Of a stretch of 64,000 bases of DNA, positions 43,244 through 51,542 are shown in pieces. Below the pieces are notes generated by a model. The model ran no database searches, was not told where the DNA came from, and worked only from the letters and a program-made list of their open reading frames with translations. The stretch is taken from contig NZ_WBMT01000008.1 in NCBI RefSeq assembly GCF_008923185.1, positions 353,740 through 417,739 on the forward strand, given 5' to 3'. The DNA comes from Actinomadura rudentiformis (GTDB lineage Bacteria > Actinomycetota > Actinomycetes > Streptosporangiales > Streptosporangiaceae). Position 1 is the stretch's first letter. Each line of letters opens with the position of its first letter. A program made the position numbers and the translations under genes.

Positions 43244-44173
43244 TCAGGCGGTGGCGCATCCGCCTGCTACTTGTCCGCTGTCAACCTTTGTCGTCAGGCG
43301 GTCCGGTTGGAGGGTGCCGGACACGCAAGCTCCGCCTCCCGGGCGCACCTCGAACGCGACTGCCTGGATTGCTCCGATGGAGGTCGCTTTCGTGGTGTCG
43401 GCCGAATAGCCCAGTCCCAGGAGCGCCGCTCGCACCGAGTCTGCGGTGAAGCCGCCTTGGGTGCGCAGTCGTTCCAATGCGGGGTAGATCTTTCGTACGG
43501 CCATCTCGGCCAACAGCCGTTGAGCCGGTCCCAAGTTCGGGTGCTGGCGCGGGCCGTTGCTGCTCGCTGCGGTCGTGTTGCGGACCTTCTCCCACGGGCT
43601 GACGCCCAGCTTCCGGGTGGTGCCCAGGTCGATGCCGACGCCGGGCAGGCGATCAGTTGGCTCGCCCGGCGATGGTGCGATCTCCAAGAACTCGGCGGTG
43701 ACGGCATGCTGTGGATCGTCGGTCACCAGGTTGCGCCACAGGATTCCGGCCCAGGCCACCTCGCCGGGTTTCAACGTCACCTTTCGCGGTGGGTGATTGT
43801 AGGAGTCCACCGTCGCCACCGAGGACGACCCGCGGCCGACCGCCACCTTGATCGGCTTGCGGTCGACGTCCAGGAGCCGGACCTGTGGATAACCCTTGAG
43901 CACTCGGTCGCGGTCACCGCAGTTGTAGAGCTCGACGCTCATCGACCGGAGACCCATGGCCGCTTCTGTTGCGCGGACCCACAACGCGACTCCCGATCGC
44001 GGGCAGGCCGGCGCTGCGGAGGCCGTGGGGCGTTCAGAGCGTTCCGATGGCGCGCCTGCGGTCTTCTCGCACGCCACCAGGGCCAGGGGGAGGATCAAAG
44101 CTGCGGTGACACGGGCGACATGTCCGATATACAACCTGGCACTCAGCCGGTCATTCGGGCCTTCAGTGATCAT
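43244..44173 (-). CDS. DUF4232 lipoprotein with extra C-terminal domain
   Basis: 309 residues from ATG 44173, which overlaps the TGA of the kinase gene (ATGA), so expression is coupled. Lipoprotein signal with lipobox LVAC (LILPLALVACEK). A DUF4232 domain follows: VALWVRATEAAMGLRSMSVE, LYNCGDRDRVLKGYPQVRLL, VTLKPGEVAWAGILWRNL. The C-terminal ~110 residues form a second domain with AVRKIYPALERLRTQGG and LLGLGYSADTTKATSI. DUF4232 proteins are extracellular and uncharacterised. The coupling suggests it works with, or is sensed by, the kinase's exterior domain. Confidence 0.85.
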   Translation of the reverse strand: MITEGPNDRLSARLYIGHVARVTAALILPLALVACEKTAGAPSERSERPTASAAPACPRSGVALWVRATEAAMGLRSMSVELYNCGDRDRVLKGYPQVRLLDVDRKPIKVAVGRGSSSVATVDSYNHPPRKVTLKPGEVAWAGILWRNLVTDDPQHAVTAEFLEIAPSPGEPTDRLPGVGIDLGTTRKLGVSPWEKVRNTTAASSNGPRQHPNLGPAQRLLAEMAVRKIYPALERLRTQGGFTADSVRAALLGLGYSADTTKATSIGAIQAVAFEVRPGGGACVSGTLQPDRLTTKVDSGQVAGGCATA

Positions 44174-46500
44174 TCGGGGGCGGCGAGCTTGAGGTTGTCG
44201 AGGATGGTCTTGGTGAGGTTGCGGTTGTCGGTTTCCTTGATCCGGACCCAGGCGCCGAACGTGCCGCTCTTGTCGCGCAGGCCGGCCTCGGTGACGGACG
44301 GCGTACCGACCTTGCAGGCGGTGAAGCGGATGATCGTGCCGGAGAGAGCCTTGTCGGGGGAGACGTAGTTCTCCTGGGCGCCCTTCGTGCACTGCGGATG
44401 GCGGATGAGTCCCGGCGGCGGGAGCTTTCCGGCGGCCGTGTCAGTGGTCAGGCCCACGAAGACACCTGGGCTCCTTCCGTCGCCCTTGAACGCGGCGGCG
44501 TTGGGCGTCGCGCGCAGGACCGGCCTCGCCTTGGGATCGGTCAGGGCGGCGACCGAGGTGCTCCAGGTCCTCTCCGCCGACTGGAGCGGCCAGGCATTGG
44601 GCGCCGCCAGCCTGATCTTGCCGGAGGGGTCGGCGATCTGGACGAAGTCCTGCGGGGGCGCGGGCTGCTTGGACGCCCCGTTCCTGTCACCGCCACCGTC
44701 GCCTTCGTTGAAGAGCGTGCCGAGCAGAAGACCGCCGACCAGCGCGATCGAGAGCACGATCGCGGTGATGATCATCGGCGTCATGAGCTTGTTCTGCCTG
44801 CGGTCGCCGCCTCCGGCCCTGGCGCCCGCCGGGCCGCCGGAACGCCCGGCAAGGCGGACGTTCTTGAGCTTTCCCATCGGGCCGCCCGCCGGGCGCGGCG
44901 CCTGCTCGGAGCCCGGCTGCGGTGGCTGGAATCCCGTGGGCGAGGGGCCCTGCGCGTGGCCGTGCGGCGGCGGATGCCCCGGACCTCCACCGCCATGCGG
45001 AGGCTGCGGGGTCGGGAGAACGGTCGTCTTGTCCTCGTCGGCAGGCGGTGGCTCCGGGCTCGGACCAGAAGGTCCCTGGTAGGCCGAAGGTATCGGGACA
45101 GCCACCGTACGGTCGTCATCGGGAGACCCAGGAGGCTCTCCGGGGCGATACTGCGGACCGCCGCCTGGGGGCCGAGCCTGGCCGGGCTGGTCCACGATCG
45201 TCTTCTCGTCGTCGGGGACGCCCCCGGGAGGCCCGGGCCGGTCGCCCGGGCGGGGCGGCACACGCATCTCGGAGGTAAGGATGTCGTCGTCGGACGCCGT
45301 CTGGTCCTCGCGCGTGGGAGGCTCCGGCTCGACGGGGAAAGGTGCGCGAGGTTGTCCAGGCGCTACTGGTCGCTCCGGCGTCGGCGGGACGGGGCCTCCG
45401 CCGCGTTGAGGCTCAGCTGAATAGCCCCCAGGAGGACCGTACGGTCCGGGCTGAGGCTGCCCCTGTTGAGGCCCGCGGGGCTCAGCGCGGGCCGGATAAG
45501 GCCCACCCTGAGGCGTGCCAGGCTGGCCTGTGGCGGCCGAAGGATCGGCTGCAGGCGCTTGACCAGGCGTGACCTGTCCGGGTCCGGCCACGGGGCGCCT
45601 GGACTCGCTGGGCGGTGCGGGACGCTGGGGACCCACGTACTCGTCCTTAATGGTCGAGTCCAGATTCGAGGTCTCGGCCTTCATGGGGTGTCGCGTTCCG
45701 GGCGGCATGGTCGGCCGGAGGGTGGAGAGGGCCTCGGCAAAGGCCTCGGCGGTCGGCCAGCGCTTCTCGCGTTCGACCTCCAGGGAACGGAGGATCACCT
45801 GGTCGAACGCGGGCGGGATGCCCTCGCGGAGCGCGCTGGGCGGGACCTTGACCGGGGCGGGCCCGGGGGGACGGCCCGTGAGCATGTGGTAGGTGAGCGC
45901 GCCGAGCCCGTAGACGTCGGCCCGCACGTCGAGTCCGCCGCCGAACCGCGCCTGCTCGGGCGACATGTAGCCGGGTGTGCCGACCGGCAGCGTGAACGCG
46001 CCGGAGGCGTGGGCGAGGGCCTTGGCCAGGCCCAGATCGGCGATCAGGAGCTTCTCGCCGCCGTCCCGGGTGGACTGGAACAGCACGTTGGAGGGCTTCA
46101 GATCGCGGTGGATCACGCCGAGGGCGTTGATCACTTCGACGCCGTACGCGATTTCCTCGGCGAGCACAAGGGCCTCGAAGACCGGAAGTGGCCGTTCCCT
46201 CATGCGGTCGGCGAGCGTTCCGCGATCGGCGTACGACATCACGAAATAGGGGCGTCCGTCCGGTAGCTCACCGATGTCGTGGACGCGAACGAGGCGTTCC
46301 GAGTCGGCGCGCCGCAGGATCCGCGCCTCCTCCAGGAAACGATTGCGCACGTCGAGGTCGTCGATGAGGCTTCCGGACAGCACCTTGATCGCGACCTGGG
46401 CTTCCAGCGCGTCGTCGTGCCCCAGCCACACTGAGGCAAACGCCCCGGACCCCAGGACGCGATCGATTCGGTAACGGCCGACCGTAGGTGGGAAGGACAC
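44170..46500 (-). CDS. Membrane Ser/Thr protein kinase (PASTA-less, Pro-rich linker)
   Basis: GTG 46500 (VSFPPTVGRYRIDRVLGSG) is favoured because the in-frame ATG at 46545 would leave only 11 bp to the divergent sigma-factor start; both are possible. Kinase motifs: Gly-loop LGSGAFASVWLG, Lys in VAIKVL, catalytic VIHRDLKPSNV, metal-binding ADLGLAKAL (DLG instead of DFG) and APE-like YMSPEQAR. A ~270-residue Pro/Gly/Gln-rich linker with several threonines in DDEKTIV-like acidic motifs follows, possibly autophosphorylation sites. Then come a membrane helix (MIITAIVLSIALVGGLLLG) and a ~140-residue exterior sensor domain. Coupled to the DUF4232 lipoprotein gene. Confidence 0.88.
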   Translation of the reverse strand: MSFPPTVGRYRIDRVLGSGAFASVWLGHDDALEAQVAIKVLSGSLIDDLDVRNRFLEEARILRRADSERLVRVHDIGELPDGRPYFVMSYADRGTLADRMRERPLPVFEALVLAEEIAYGVEVINALGVIHRDLKPSNVLFQSTRDGGEKLLIADLGLAKALAHASGAFTLPVGTPGYMSPEQARFGGGLDVRADVYGLGALTYHMLTGRPPGPAPVKVPPSALREGIPPAFDQVILRSLEVEREKRWPTAEAFAEALSTLRPTMPPGTRHPMKAETSNLDSTIKDEYVGPQRPAPPSESRRPVAGPGQVTPGQAPAADPSAATGQPGTPQGGPYPARAEPRGPQQGQPQPGPYGPPGGYSAEPQRGGGPVPPTPERPVAPGQPRAPFPVEPEPPTREDQTASDDDILTSEMRVPPRPGDRPGPPGGVPDDEKTIVDQPGQARPPGGGPQYRPGEPPGSPDDDRTVAVPIPSAYQGPSGPSPEPPPADEDKTTVLPTPQPPHGGGGPGHPPPHGHAQGPSPTGFQPPQPGSEQAPRPAGGPMGKLKNVRLAGRSGGPAGARAGGGDRRQNKLMTPMIITAIVLSIALVGGLLLGTLFNEGDGGGDRNGASKQPAPPQDFVQIADPSGKIRLAAPNAWPLQSAERTWSTSVAALTDPKARPVLRATPNAAAFKGDGRSPGVFVGLTTDTAAGKLPPPGLIRHPQCTKGAQENYVSPDKALSGTIIRFTACKVGTPSVTEAGLRDKSGTFGAWVRIKETDNRNLTKTILDNLKLAAPE

Positions 46501-46556
46501 TCCCGTATCATGCCCAACAAACGGGGTGTGTGTGCGAACGAGCATGAGGCGCGGCG

Positions 46557-47108
46557 ATGGCATTCGACGAGCGGACCGAAGAACTGGCCGTCAAGGCGGC
46601 CCAGGGGGATCAGGCGGCCCTCAACGAACTTCTGCGTGTGATCGAGCCTGATGTGATGAGACATAGCTCACGTTTCCTGCCATGCCGGCAGGACGCGGAG
46701 GAGGCCTGCCAGGACGCGCTTCTGCAGGTGGCTCGGAACATCCACAGGTTCGAGGGGCGGTCCAGGTTCAGCACCTGGCTGCATGTGGTGGTGGCCAACT
46801 CGGCGCGTTCGACCTACCGGTCGCTTAAGCGCCGTTCGGTCGAACAGGCGGGCGAGCTGCCCCAGCAGCGTCCTGACCCGCGGCGCACCAGCGTCATCGC
46901 GGGTTCGAGGGTCGACATCCTCGACGCCATGGAGGACCTGGAGGCCCGCAAGCCGGACCTCATCCAGGCCCTGGTCCTGCGCGATGTGTCGCAGCTGGAG
47001 TACGCGGAGATCGCCGAGCAGCTCAAACTGCCGCTCGGCACGGTCAAGTCGCGCATCCACGAGGCCCGCAAGCAGGTCCGCCAGACCCTGGGCGAGTCCT
47101 ACACCTGA
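46557..47108 (+). CDS. RNA polymerase sigma factor, ECF-type
   Basis: 183 residues from ATG 46557. Region 2 is QDAEEACQDALLQVARNIHR, FEGRSRFSTWLHVVVANSAR; region 4 is LEYAEIAEQLKLPLGTVKSR, IHEARKQVRQTL. Typical ECF length and no region 3. No adjacent anti-sigma factor with a zinc-binding domain is present. Instead the gene is divergent from a Ser/Thr kinase, a combination known for some ECF groups regulated by phosphorylation. Control by the kinase is inference. Confidence 0.88.
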   Translation: MAFDERTEELAVKAAQGDQAALNELLRVIEPDVMRHSSRFLPCRQDAEEACQDALLQVARNIHRFEGRSRFSTWLHVVVANSARSTYRSLKRRSVEQAGELPQQRPDPRRTSVIAGSRVDILDAMEDLEARKPDLIQALVLRDVSQLEYAEIAEQLKLPLGTVKSRIHEARKQVRQTLGESYT

Positions 47109-47141
47109 CGCGACGTCCACAGGACCGGCCCGGTGCCACAC

Positions 47142-47291
47142 GGCATCGGCCTGACGCGGGTGCCGCCCGGCATCGGGCTGGCGCGATGCGACGCGGCATC
47201 GGGCTGACGCGGGTGCCGCCCGGCACCGGTCTGGCGCGATGCGACAGGGCACCGGTCTGGCGCGATGCCACGAGGCATCGGGCTGGCGCCC
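47142..47291 (+). repeat. 26-bp tandem repeat array downstream of the sigma factor gene
   Basis: Six units starting at 47142, 47169, 47195, 47222, 47248 and 47274, each beginning GGCATCGG or GGCACCGG. Two subtypes alternate at first: CTGACGCGGGTGCCGCCC (27 bp) and CTGGCGCGATGCGACGC (26 bp). The array starts 33 bases after the sigma-factor stop. The following ~200 bp to the sulfotransferase start show no gene. Confidence 0.9.
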
Positions 47292-47511
47292 GGTCGCCTG
47301 GCGGCCTGATCGTCCGGTGAGGTCGCTCGCTTCTTTACCTGCGGGTGCGGGTGTTTGACCTGCGGATTTGTTGGTGCTGGGCCGGGATCTCGGGAAGCTT
47401 CGTCCAGGTTTGGCATGGGGCGTTCGTTGGCCGTCAAGCCTCGGTAATGCCTCGGCAAGCGTGCGGCTAGGCGCAATGTGTCGCATGGGTGGGTCGGCGA
47501 ACATTCCCTGC

Positions 47512-48531
47512 ATGTCCTCAGGCATGGCTTTCCAGTCCGACCGGCCGATCTTTGTCATCGGATGCCCGCGGTCGGGGACGACACTGCTGCAGCTGATGCT
47601 GCACTCACATCAGCGGATCGCGATCCCGGCCGAGACGCGGTTCCTGCTCCCCGCCTATTCGGCCCGGTGCGACTTCGGTGACCTCCGCGACAGCGACAAC
47701 AGACGTGCGCTGGCGGAGTGGATCACTGGCCGTAAGGAGACCAAGTTCCGGGACCTTGGGCTCGACGCCGCGGAGGTCGTCGAGGAGATCGTGGCGGGTC
47801 CGCCGACGATGGGCTCGGCGCTGGGCATCGTGTTCCGCGCGTACGCCCGCAAGTTCGACAAACCGCGCTGGGGTGACAAGCGGCCCAGCTACTTCAAGCA
47901 TGTGCCCACGCTCTTGCGGATGTGGCCGAACGCCCAGTTCGTGCACCTCATCCGGGATGGCCGGGACTGCGTCGCGTCTCTCAAGGAGATGCCTTGGTAC
48001 AAGCTTGACATCCACCATGCGATCTCGGCCTGGCGCGAGGCGATCGACTTCGGGCGGCGGTACGCGGCGAAACTCGGGCCCGACTCCTACTACGAGCTGC
48101 AGTACGAGCGGCTCGTGGCGGACCCGGCCGACGAGCTGTCCCGGCTTTGCATGTTCTTGGGCGAAGATTTCGATCCCGAGATGACCCAGCCGCAGGACAT
48201 CGCCCGGCTGACCGTTCCACCGCAGAAGAAGTGGCACAACCGGACGCAAACCGCCATCACGTCGGGCCGGGTGGGTTCGTGGGCCGAGCGCCTCGAACCC
48301 CAGGAGATCGCTCTGGCCGAGTCTGTGCTCAGTGAGCGTCTGACCGAGTACGGCTACACACTCAGCGGTGCGCCGCGCCCGAGTCCGGCCATGCTCGCGC
48401 GCTTCGCCAAGACGGCGACGCATCGGCGAGTGGCGCATCGGAAGAAGGATCTGCGGGACCGCTGGCAGCGGCGTTACGAGCCGGGCCCGGTGGAGTGTCT
48501 GCTCACCAAGCAGTCGCCCACGCCTGCTTGA
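47512..48531 (+). CDS. Sulfotransferase (PAPS-dependent)
   Basis: 339 residues from ATG 47512 (ATG 47524 is equally possible; no clear ribosome-binding site). The 5'-phosphosulfate-binding loop is FVIGCPRSGTTLLQLML near the N-terminus and the 3'-phosphate-binding motif is VHLIRDGRDCVASLKEM. Both are standard for the sulfotransferase family. The acceptor is unknown. The C-terminal ~50 residues are basic. It converges on otsA, which makes trehalose-6-phosphate; in mycobacteria trehalose is sulfated by a different sulfotransferase type, so a link here is only speculative. Confidence 0.88.
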   Translation: MSSGMAFQSDRPIFVIGCPRSGTTLLQLMLHSHQRIAIPAETRFLLPAYSARCDFGDLRDSDNRRALAEWITGRKETKFRDLGLDAAEVVEEIVAGPPTMGSALGIVFRAYARKFDKPRWGDKRPSYFKHVPTLLRMWPNAQFVHLIRDGRDCVASLKEMPWYKLDIHHAISAWREAIDFGRRYAAKLGPDSYYELQYERLVADPADELSRLCMFLGEDFDPEMTQPQDIARLTVPPQKKWHNRTQTAITSGRVGSWAERLEPQEIALAESVLSERLTEYGYTLSGAPRPSPAMLARFAKTATHRRVAHRKKDLRDRWQRRYEPGPVECLLTKQSPTPA

Positions 48532-48622
48532 GGCTCGTGGCGGGTCCGGCGGCACGAGCCGTCCTGTGGCAAGCCATGGACCCGCCCGCCATGCTCCTTC
48601 GGCCGAGCACTCAGTCGGGCAC

Positions 48623-50086
48623 TTAGTCGAGTGCGGCGAGTTGGTCGCCGAACCACTGTTGCGGGGGGAGCGCGGTCGCCGCGGCCGCCAGCCGGGCGCA
48701 GCGTTCGGCGCGTTCGTCCTCCGGCATCAGGAGCGCCTGGTGCAGGGTCTCGGCGGTCTGCGAGACGTCGTACGGATTGACGATCAGCGCGTCCGCGGCG
48801 AGCTCCGAGGCCGCGCCGGCCTCGCGGGACAGCACCAGCGCCGAGCCCCGTTCTGACAACACGGGACCTTCCTTCGCGACGAGGTTCATGCCATCGCGGA
48901 TGGGATTGACCAGGAGCACGTCCGCCATCCCGTAAGCCGCCAGGGAACGCGGGAAGTCGTCGTTCACCTGAAGGATCAGCGGCTCCCAGTCGGGTGTGCC
49001 GAACTCGTCGATGATCTGCCCGGCCATCCGCTGCACCGCCGCCGTGTACTCGCGGTACTCCGGCAGATCGTGCCGGGACGGGTAGGCGAAGGCCAGGTGC
49101 ACCACGCGGCCGTGCCATTCGGGGTGGTTGGTGAGCATCTCGCGGTACGCGGCGAGGCCGCGGACGATGTTCTTGGAGAGCTCGGTCCGGTCGACCCGTA
49201 CGATCAGCTTCCGGTCGCCGACCTGCCCGCGCAGCGCCTCGGCCCGTGCCGCGACGTCAGGCTCGGCGGCGCGCCTGCGCAGCGATTCGCCGTCGATGCC
49301 CAGGCCGTGGACGCCGATCTGGGTGACATGCCCGCCGCAGGTGACCGTACGGGCGGCACGGTCGACGCGTACGCCGCTCAGGAAACGCTCGCAGCAGTCG
49401 AGGAACGCCATGGCCCAGCGTTCCGTGAGGAAGCCGGCGTGATCGGCGCCGAGGATGCCCTCCAGAACCTGCGCGCCGATGTCGTCGGGCAGCAGCCGGT
49501 AGTACTCCGGCGGTGCCCAGGGAGTGTGCGAGAAGTGCACGATCTTCAGATCAGGGCGGCGGTCGCGGAGCATCCGCGGGGCCAGTGACAAGTGGTAGTC
49601 CTGGATCGCGGCCTTCGCCCCCTGCGCGGCGTCGCGGGCCAGCGCGTCGGCGAACGCCGCGTTGTACGCCTCGTACGACTGCCAATCCCGGCGCGAACGA
49701 GCGTCGAAGTGCGGCGCGCGCGGGGTGTCGTACAGCAGGTGGTGAACGAACCACAGGGTCGAGTTGGCGACGGCGTTGTAGGCGCGATGGAACGTCGCCG
49801 CCGGGATGTCGAGCATCCGTACGGCCGCACCGCCCGTGTCATGGCCTGCTTCGTCCAGCCGTCCGTCCGGTGCCTGCCGTACGGCGGCGCGGTCGGCCTC
49901 GCCAAGGGCCGCGCACACCCACAGCACGTCCGCCGAGGGCTCTCGCGCAGGCCTGCCCGGGCCGCCGGTCACCGCGGCCAACCCGGAGACGAGACCACCA
50001 CCGCCGCGCCGCATGGTCAGCGCGCCGTCGTCGGACAGGGAGAACGAGACCGGACCACGGTTTGACGCCACCAGCACTTGGCTCAT
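48623..50086 (-). CDS. otsA: Trehalose-6-phosphate synthase (GT20)
   Basis: 487 residues from ATG 50086, normal OtsA length. GT-B motifs: VLVASNRGPVSF and RRGGGGLVSGLAAV (N-terminal loop that binds the acceptor), WFVHHLLYD, IQDYHLSLAPRML, FSHTPW, RVDRTELSKNIVRGLAAYRE, then DGMNLVAKE and SREAGAASEL in the nucleotide-sugar site. It joins UDP- or GDP-glucose to glucose-6-phosphate. OtsB is at 39782. The pair is not in one operon here. Confidence 0.93.
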   Translation of the reverse strand: MSQVLVASNRGPVSFSLSDDGALTMRRGGGGLVSGLAAVTGGPGRPAREPSADVLWVCAALGEADRAAVRQAPDGRLDEAGHDTGGAAVRMLDIPAATFHRAYNAVANSTLWFVHHLLYDTPRAPHFDARSRRDWQSYEAYNAAFADALARDAAQGAKAAIQDYHLSLAPRMLRDRRPDLKIVHFSHTPWAPPEYYRLLPDDIGAQVLEGILGADHAGFLTERWAMAFLDCCERFLSGVRVDRAARTVTCGGHVTQIGVHGLGIDGESLRRRAAEPDVAARAEALRGQVGDRKLIVRVDRTELSKNIVRGLAAYREMLTNHPEWHGRVVHLAFAYPSRHDLPEYREYTAAVQRMAGQIIDEFGTPDWEPLILQVNDDFPRSLAAYGMADVLLVNPIRDGMNLVAKEGPVLSERGSALVLSREAGAASELAADALIVNPYDVSQTAETLHQALLMPEDERAERCARLAAAATALPPQQWFGDQLAALD

Positions 50087-50218
50087 AACCGAAGGGTCTC
50101 AGTTGGTGCCCAGCCACATCAAAGTGACCCACGGGAATTCGACGTTGGCGAGGACGGCGGGAGGGGCGTGTTGCGATGTCTTGGGCATCTTGGGGGTTTT
50201 TGCGGGTAGACGGTGCGA

Positions 50219-51256
50219 ATGAGCAGGGCCGAGACGAAGAAGACGGTGCTCGTCGCCGGGGCGGCGAACCTCATCCTCGCGATCACGAAGCTGGTCGCGG
50301 GGGCGCTCGCGGGTTCGGCCGCGATGCTGGCGGAAGGGGCTCATTCGGTCGGCGACACCCTCAACCAGGCGTTCCTGCTGACGTCGTTGCGGCGCAGCGC
50401 GCGACCGCCGGACCGGCGGCACCCGTTCGGGTACGGAAATGAGCGCTACTTCTGGTCGTTGCTCGCCGCGTTCGGAATCTTCGTCGCGGGGGCGGGCTAT
50501 TCGATCTTCGAGGGCATTCTGACGATCACCGGTCGTGGGCACGGTGGTGAACAGGTCTGGCTGGCGTTCGCGGTGCTGGGATTGGCGGCGGTGCTCGAAG
50601 GCGGCTCCTGGATACGCGCGTACACGCAGGCGCGCCGGGAGGTCCGCGACAGCGACCGTGACCTCATGGAGCACGTGCGGCAGACGCCCGACATCACGTT
50701 CAAGGCGGCGCTCTTCGAGGACACGGCGGCGATGATCGGTCTCGCGCTCGCCGCCGCCGGGCTGACGCTCCGGGAGCTCACCGGCTCGTCATTCTGGGAC
50801 GGCCTCGCGTCGATCTTGATTGGGCTGCTGCTGGTCGTGGTCGCGTTCACGCTCGGCCGGGACAGCCGGTCGCTGCTCATCGGCCAGGCCGCGGGTCCGG
50901 CCGACCAGCGCGCGATCCACGACGAGATCATCTCGCCACCCGAGGTGAACGGCGTCGAGCAGCTGCTGACCATGCACTTCGGCCCGGACGATCTGCTGGT
51001 GGCGGCCAAGGTGCACTTCTCGGACGACATCAGCGCCGACGAGGCCGAGGACATCGCCGGTGAGATCGACCGGCGCCTCCGCGAGCGGCTGCCGATCGTT
51101 CGCCATGTCTTCCTCGACCCCACCCAGGAGGACACAAGTCCGCGGGGCCCCGAAGAGGCGGCCGAGCTGGACCCCGTCGGGCTGGATCCCGTCGAGCTGG
51201 ATCCCGCCGAGCAGGCATCCGAGGTAAGACCTTCCGATCCAGCGTGGAGAGGCTGA
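50219..51256 (+). CDS. Cation diffusion facilitator (divalent metal exporter)
   Basis: 345 residues from ATG 50219 (GTG 50213 two codons earlier). Six membrane helices with the CDF metal-site residues: HSVGDTLNQAFLL in helix 2, the HPFGYGNERYFWSLL loop motif, and FEDTAAMIGLALA in helix 5. A cytoplasmic C-terminal domain follows (LLVAAKVHFSDDISADEAED, IAGEIDRRLRERLP). It exports Zn, Fe or Mn in exchange for protons. The last 40 residues contain three LDPVE/LDPAE repeats, an odd acidic tail. Confidence 0.9.
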   Translation: MSRAETKKTVLVAGAANLILAITKLVAGALAGSAAMLAEGAHSVGDTLNQAFLLTSLRRSARPPDRRHPFGYGNERYFWSLLAAFGIFVAGAGYSIFEGILTITGRGHGGEQVWLAFAVLGLAAVLEGGSWIRAYTQARREVRDSDRDLMEHVRQTPDITFKAALFEDTAAMIGLALAAAGLTLRELTGSSFWDGLASILIGLLLVVVAFTLGRDSRSLLIGQAAGPADQRAIHDEIISPPEVNGVEQLLTMHFGPDDLLVAAKVHFSDDISADEAEDIAGEIDRRLRERLPIVRHVFLDPTQEDTSPRGPEEAAELDPVGLDPVELDPAEQASEVRPSDPAWRG

Positions 51257-51386
51257 CGTGGCCGGCCCGGGTCGAGTGATCCGGACGGCGCGTGGGTAAT
51301 GTCTCACCGGGTGAGATCCGACTGTCTGGCATCCGGTCAGATCAGGTAAAGTCACCCACACAGCTTGAAACCACAACTGAATAACG

Positions 51387-51525
51387 CTCATCCAGAGGGG
51401 TGGAGGGACCGGCCCTGCGAAGCCCCGGCAACCACTTGGTTTGTGCGCGCTCGCGATCCTGCGAGGCCGGCCAAGAGATGGTGCCAACTCCGGCCTGTGA
51501 CCAAGGCGGCACAGGGAAGATGGGG
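51387..51525 (+). ncRNA. S-box (SAM) riboswitch upstream of thrC
   Basis: The segment opens with CTCATCCAGAGGGGTGGAGG followed by GACCGGCCC, then GAAGCCCCGGCAACC and GGTGCCAACTCCGGCC. These are the conserved P1/P2 region and core of the SAM-I/S-box class (CTTATC..AGAG-GTGGAGGGACTGGCCC, GAAACCCGGCAACC, GGTGCCAA). The end lies 17 bases before the thrC start, near its ribosome-binding site, so control is probably at translation initiation. SAM binding would repress. Boundaries are approximate; the SAM-I versus SAM-I/IV type needs folding. Confidence 0.85.
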
Positions 51526-51542
51526 AGAAAGGCCTCGCTCTC

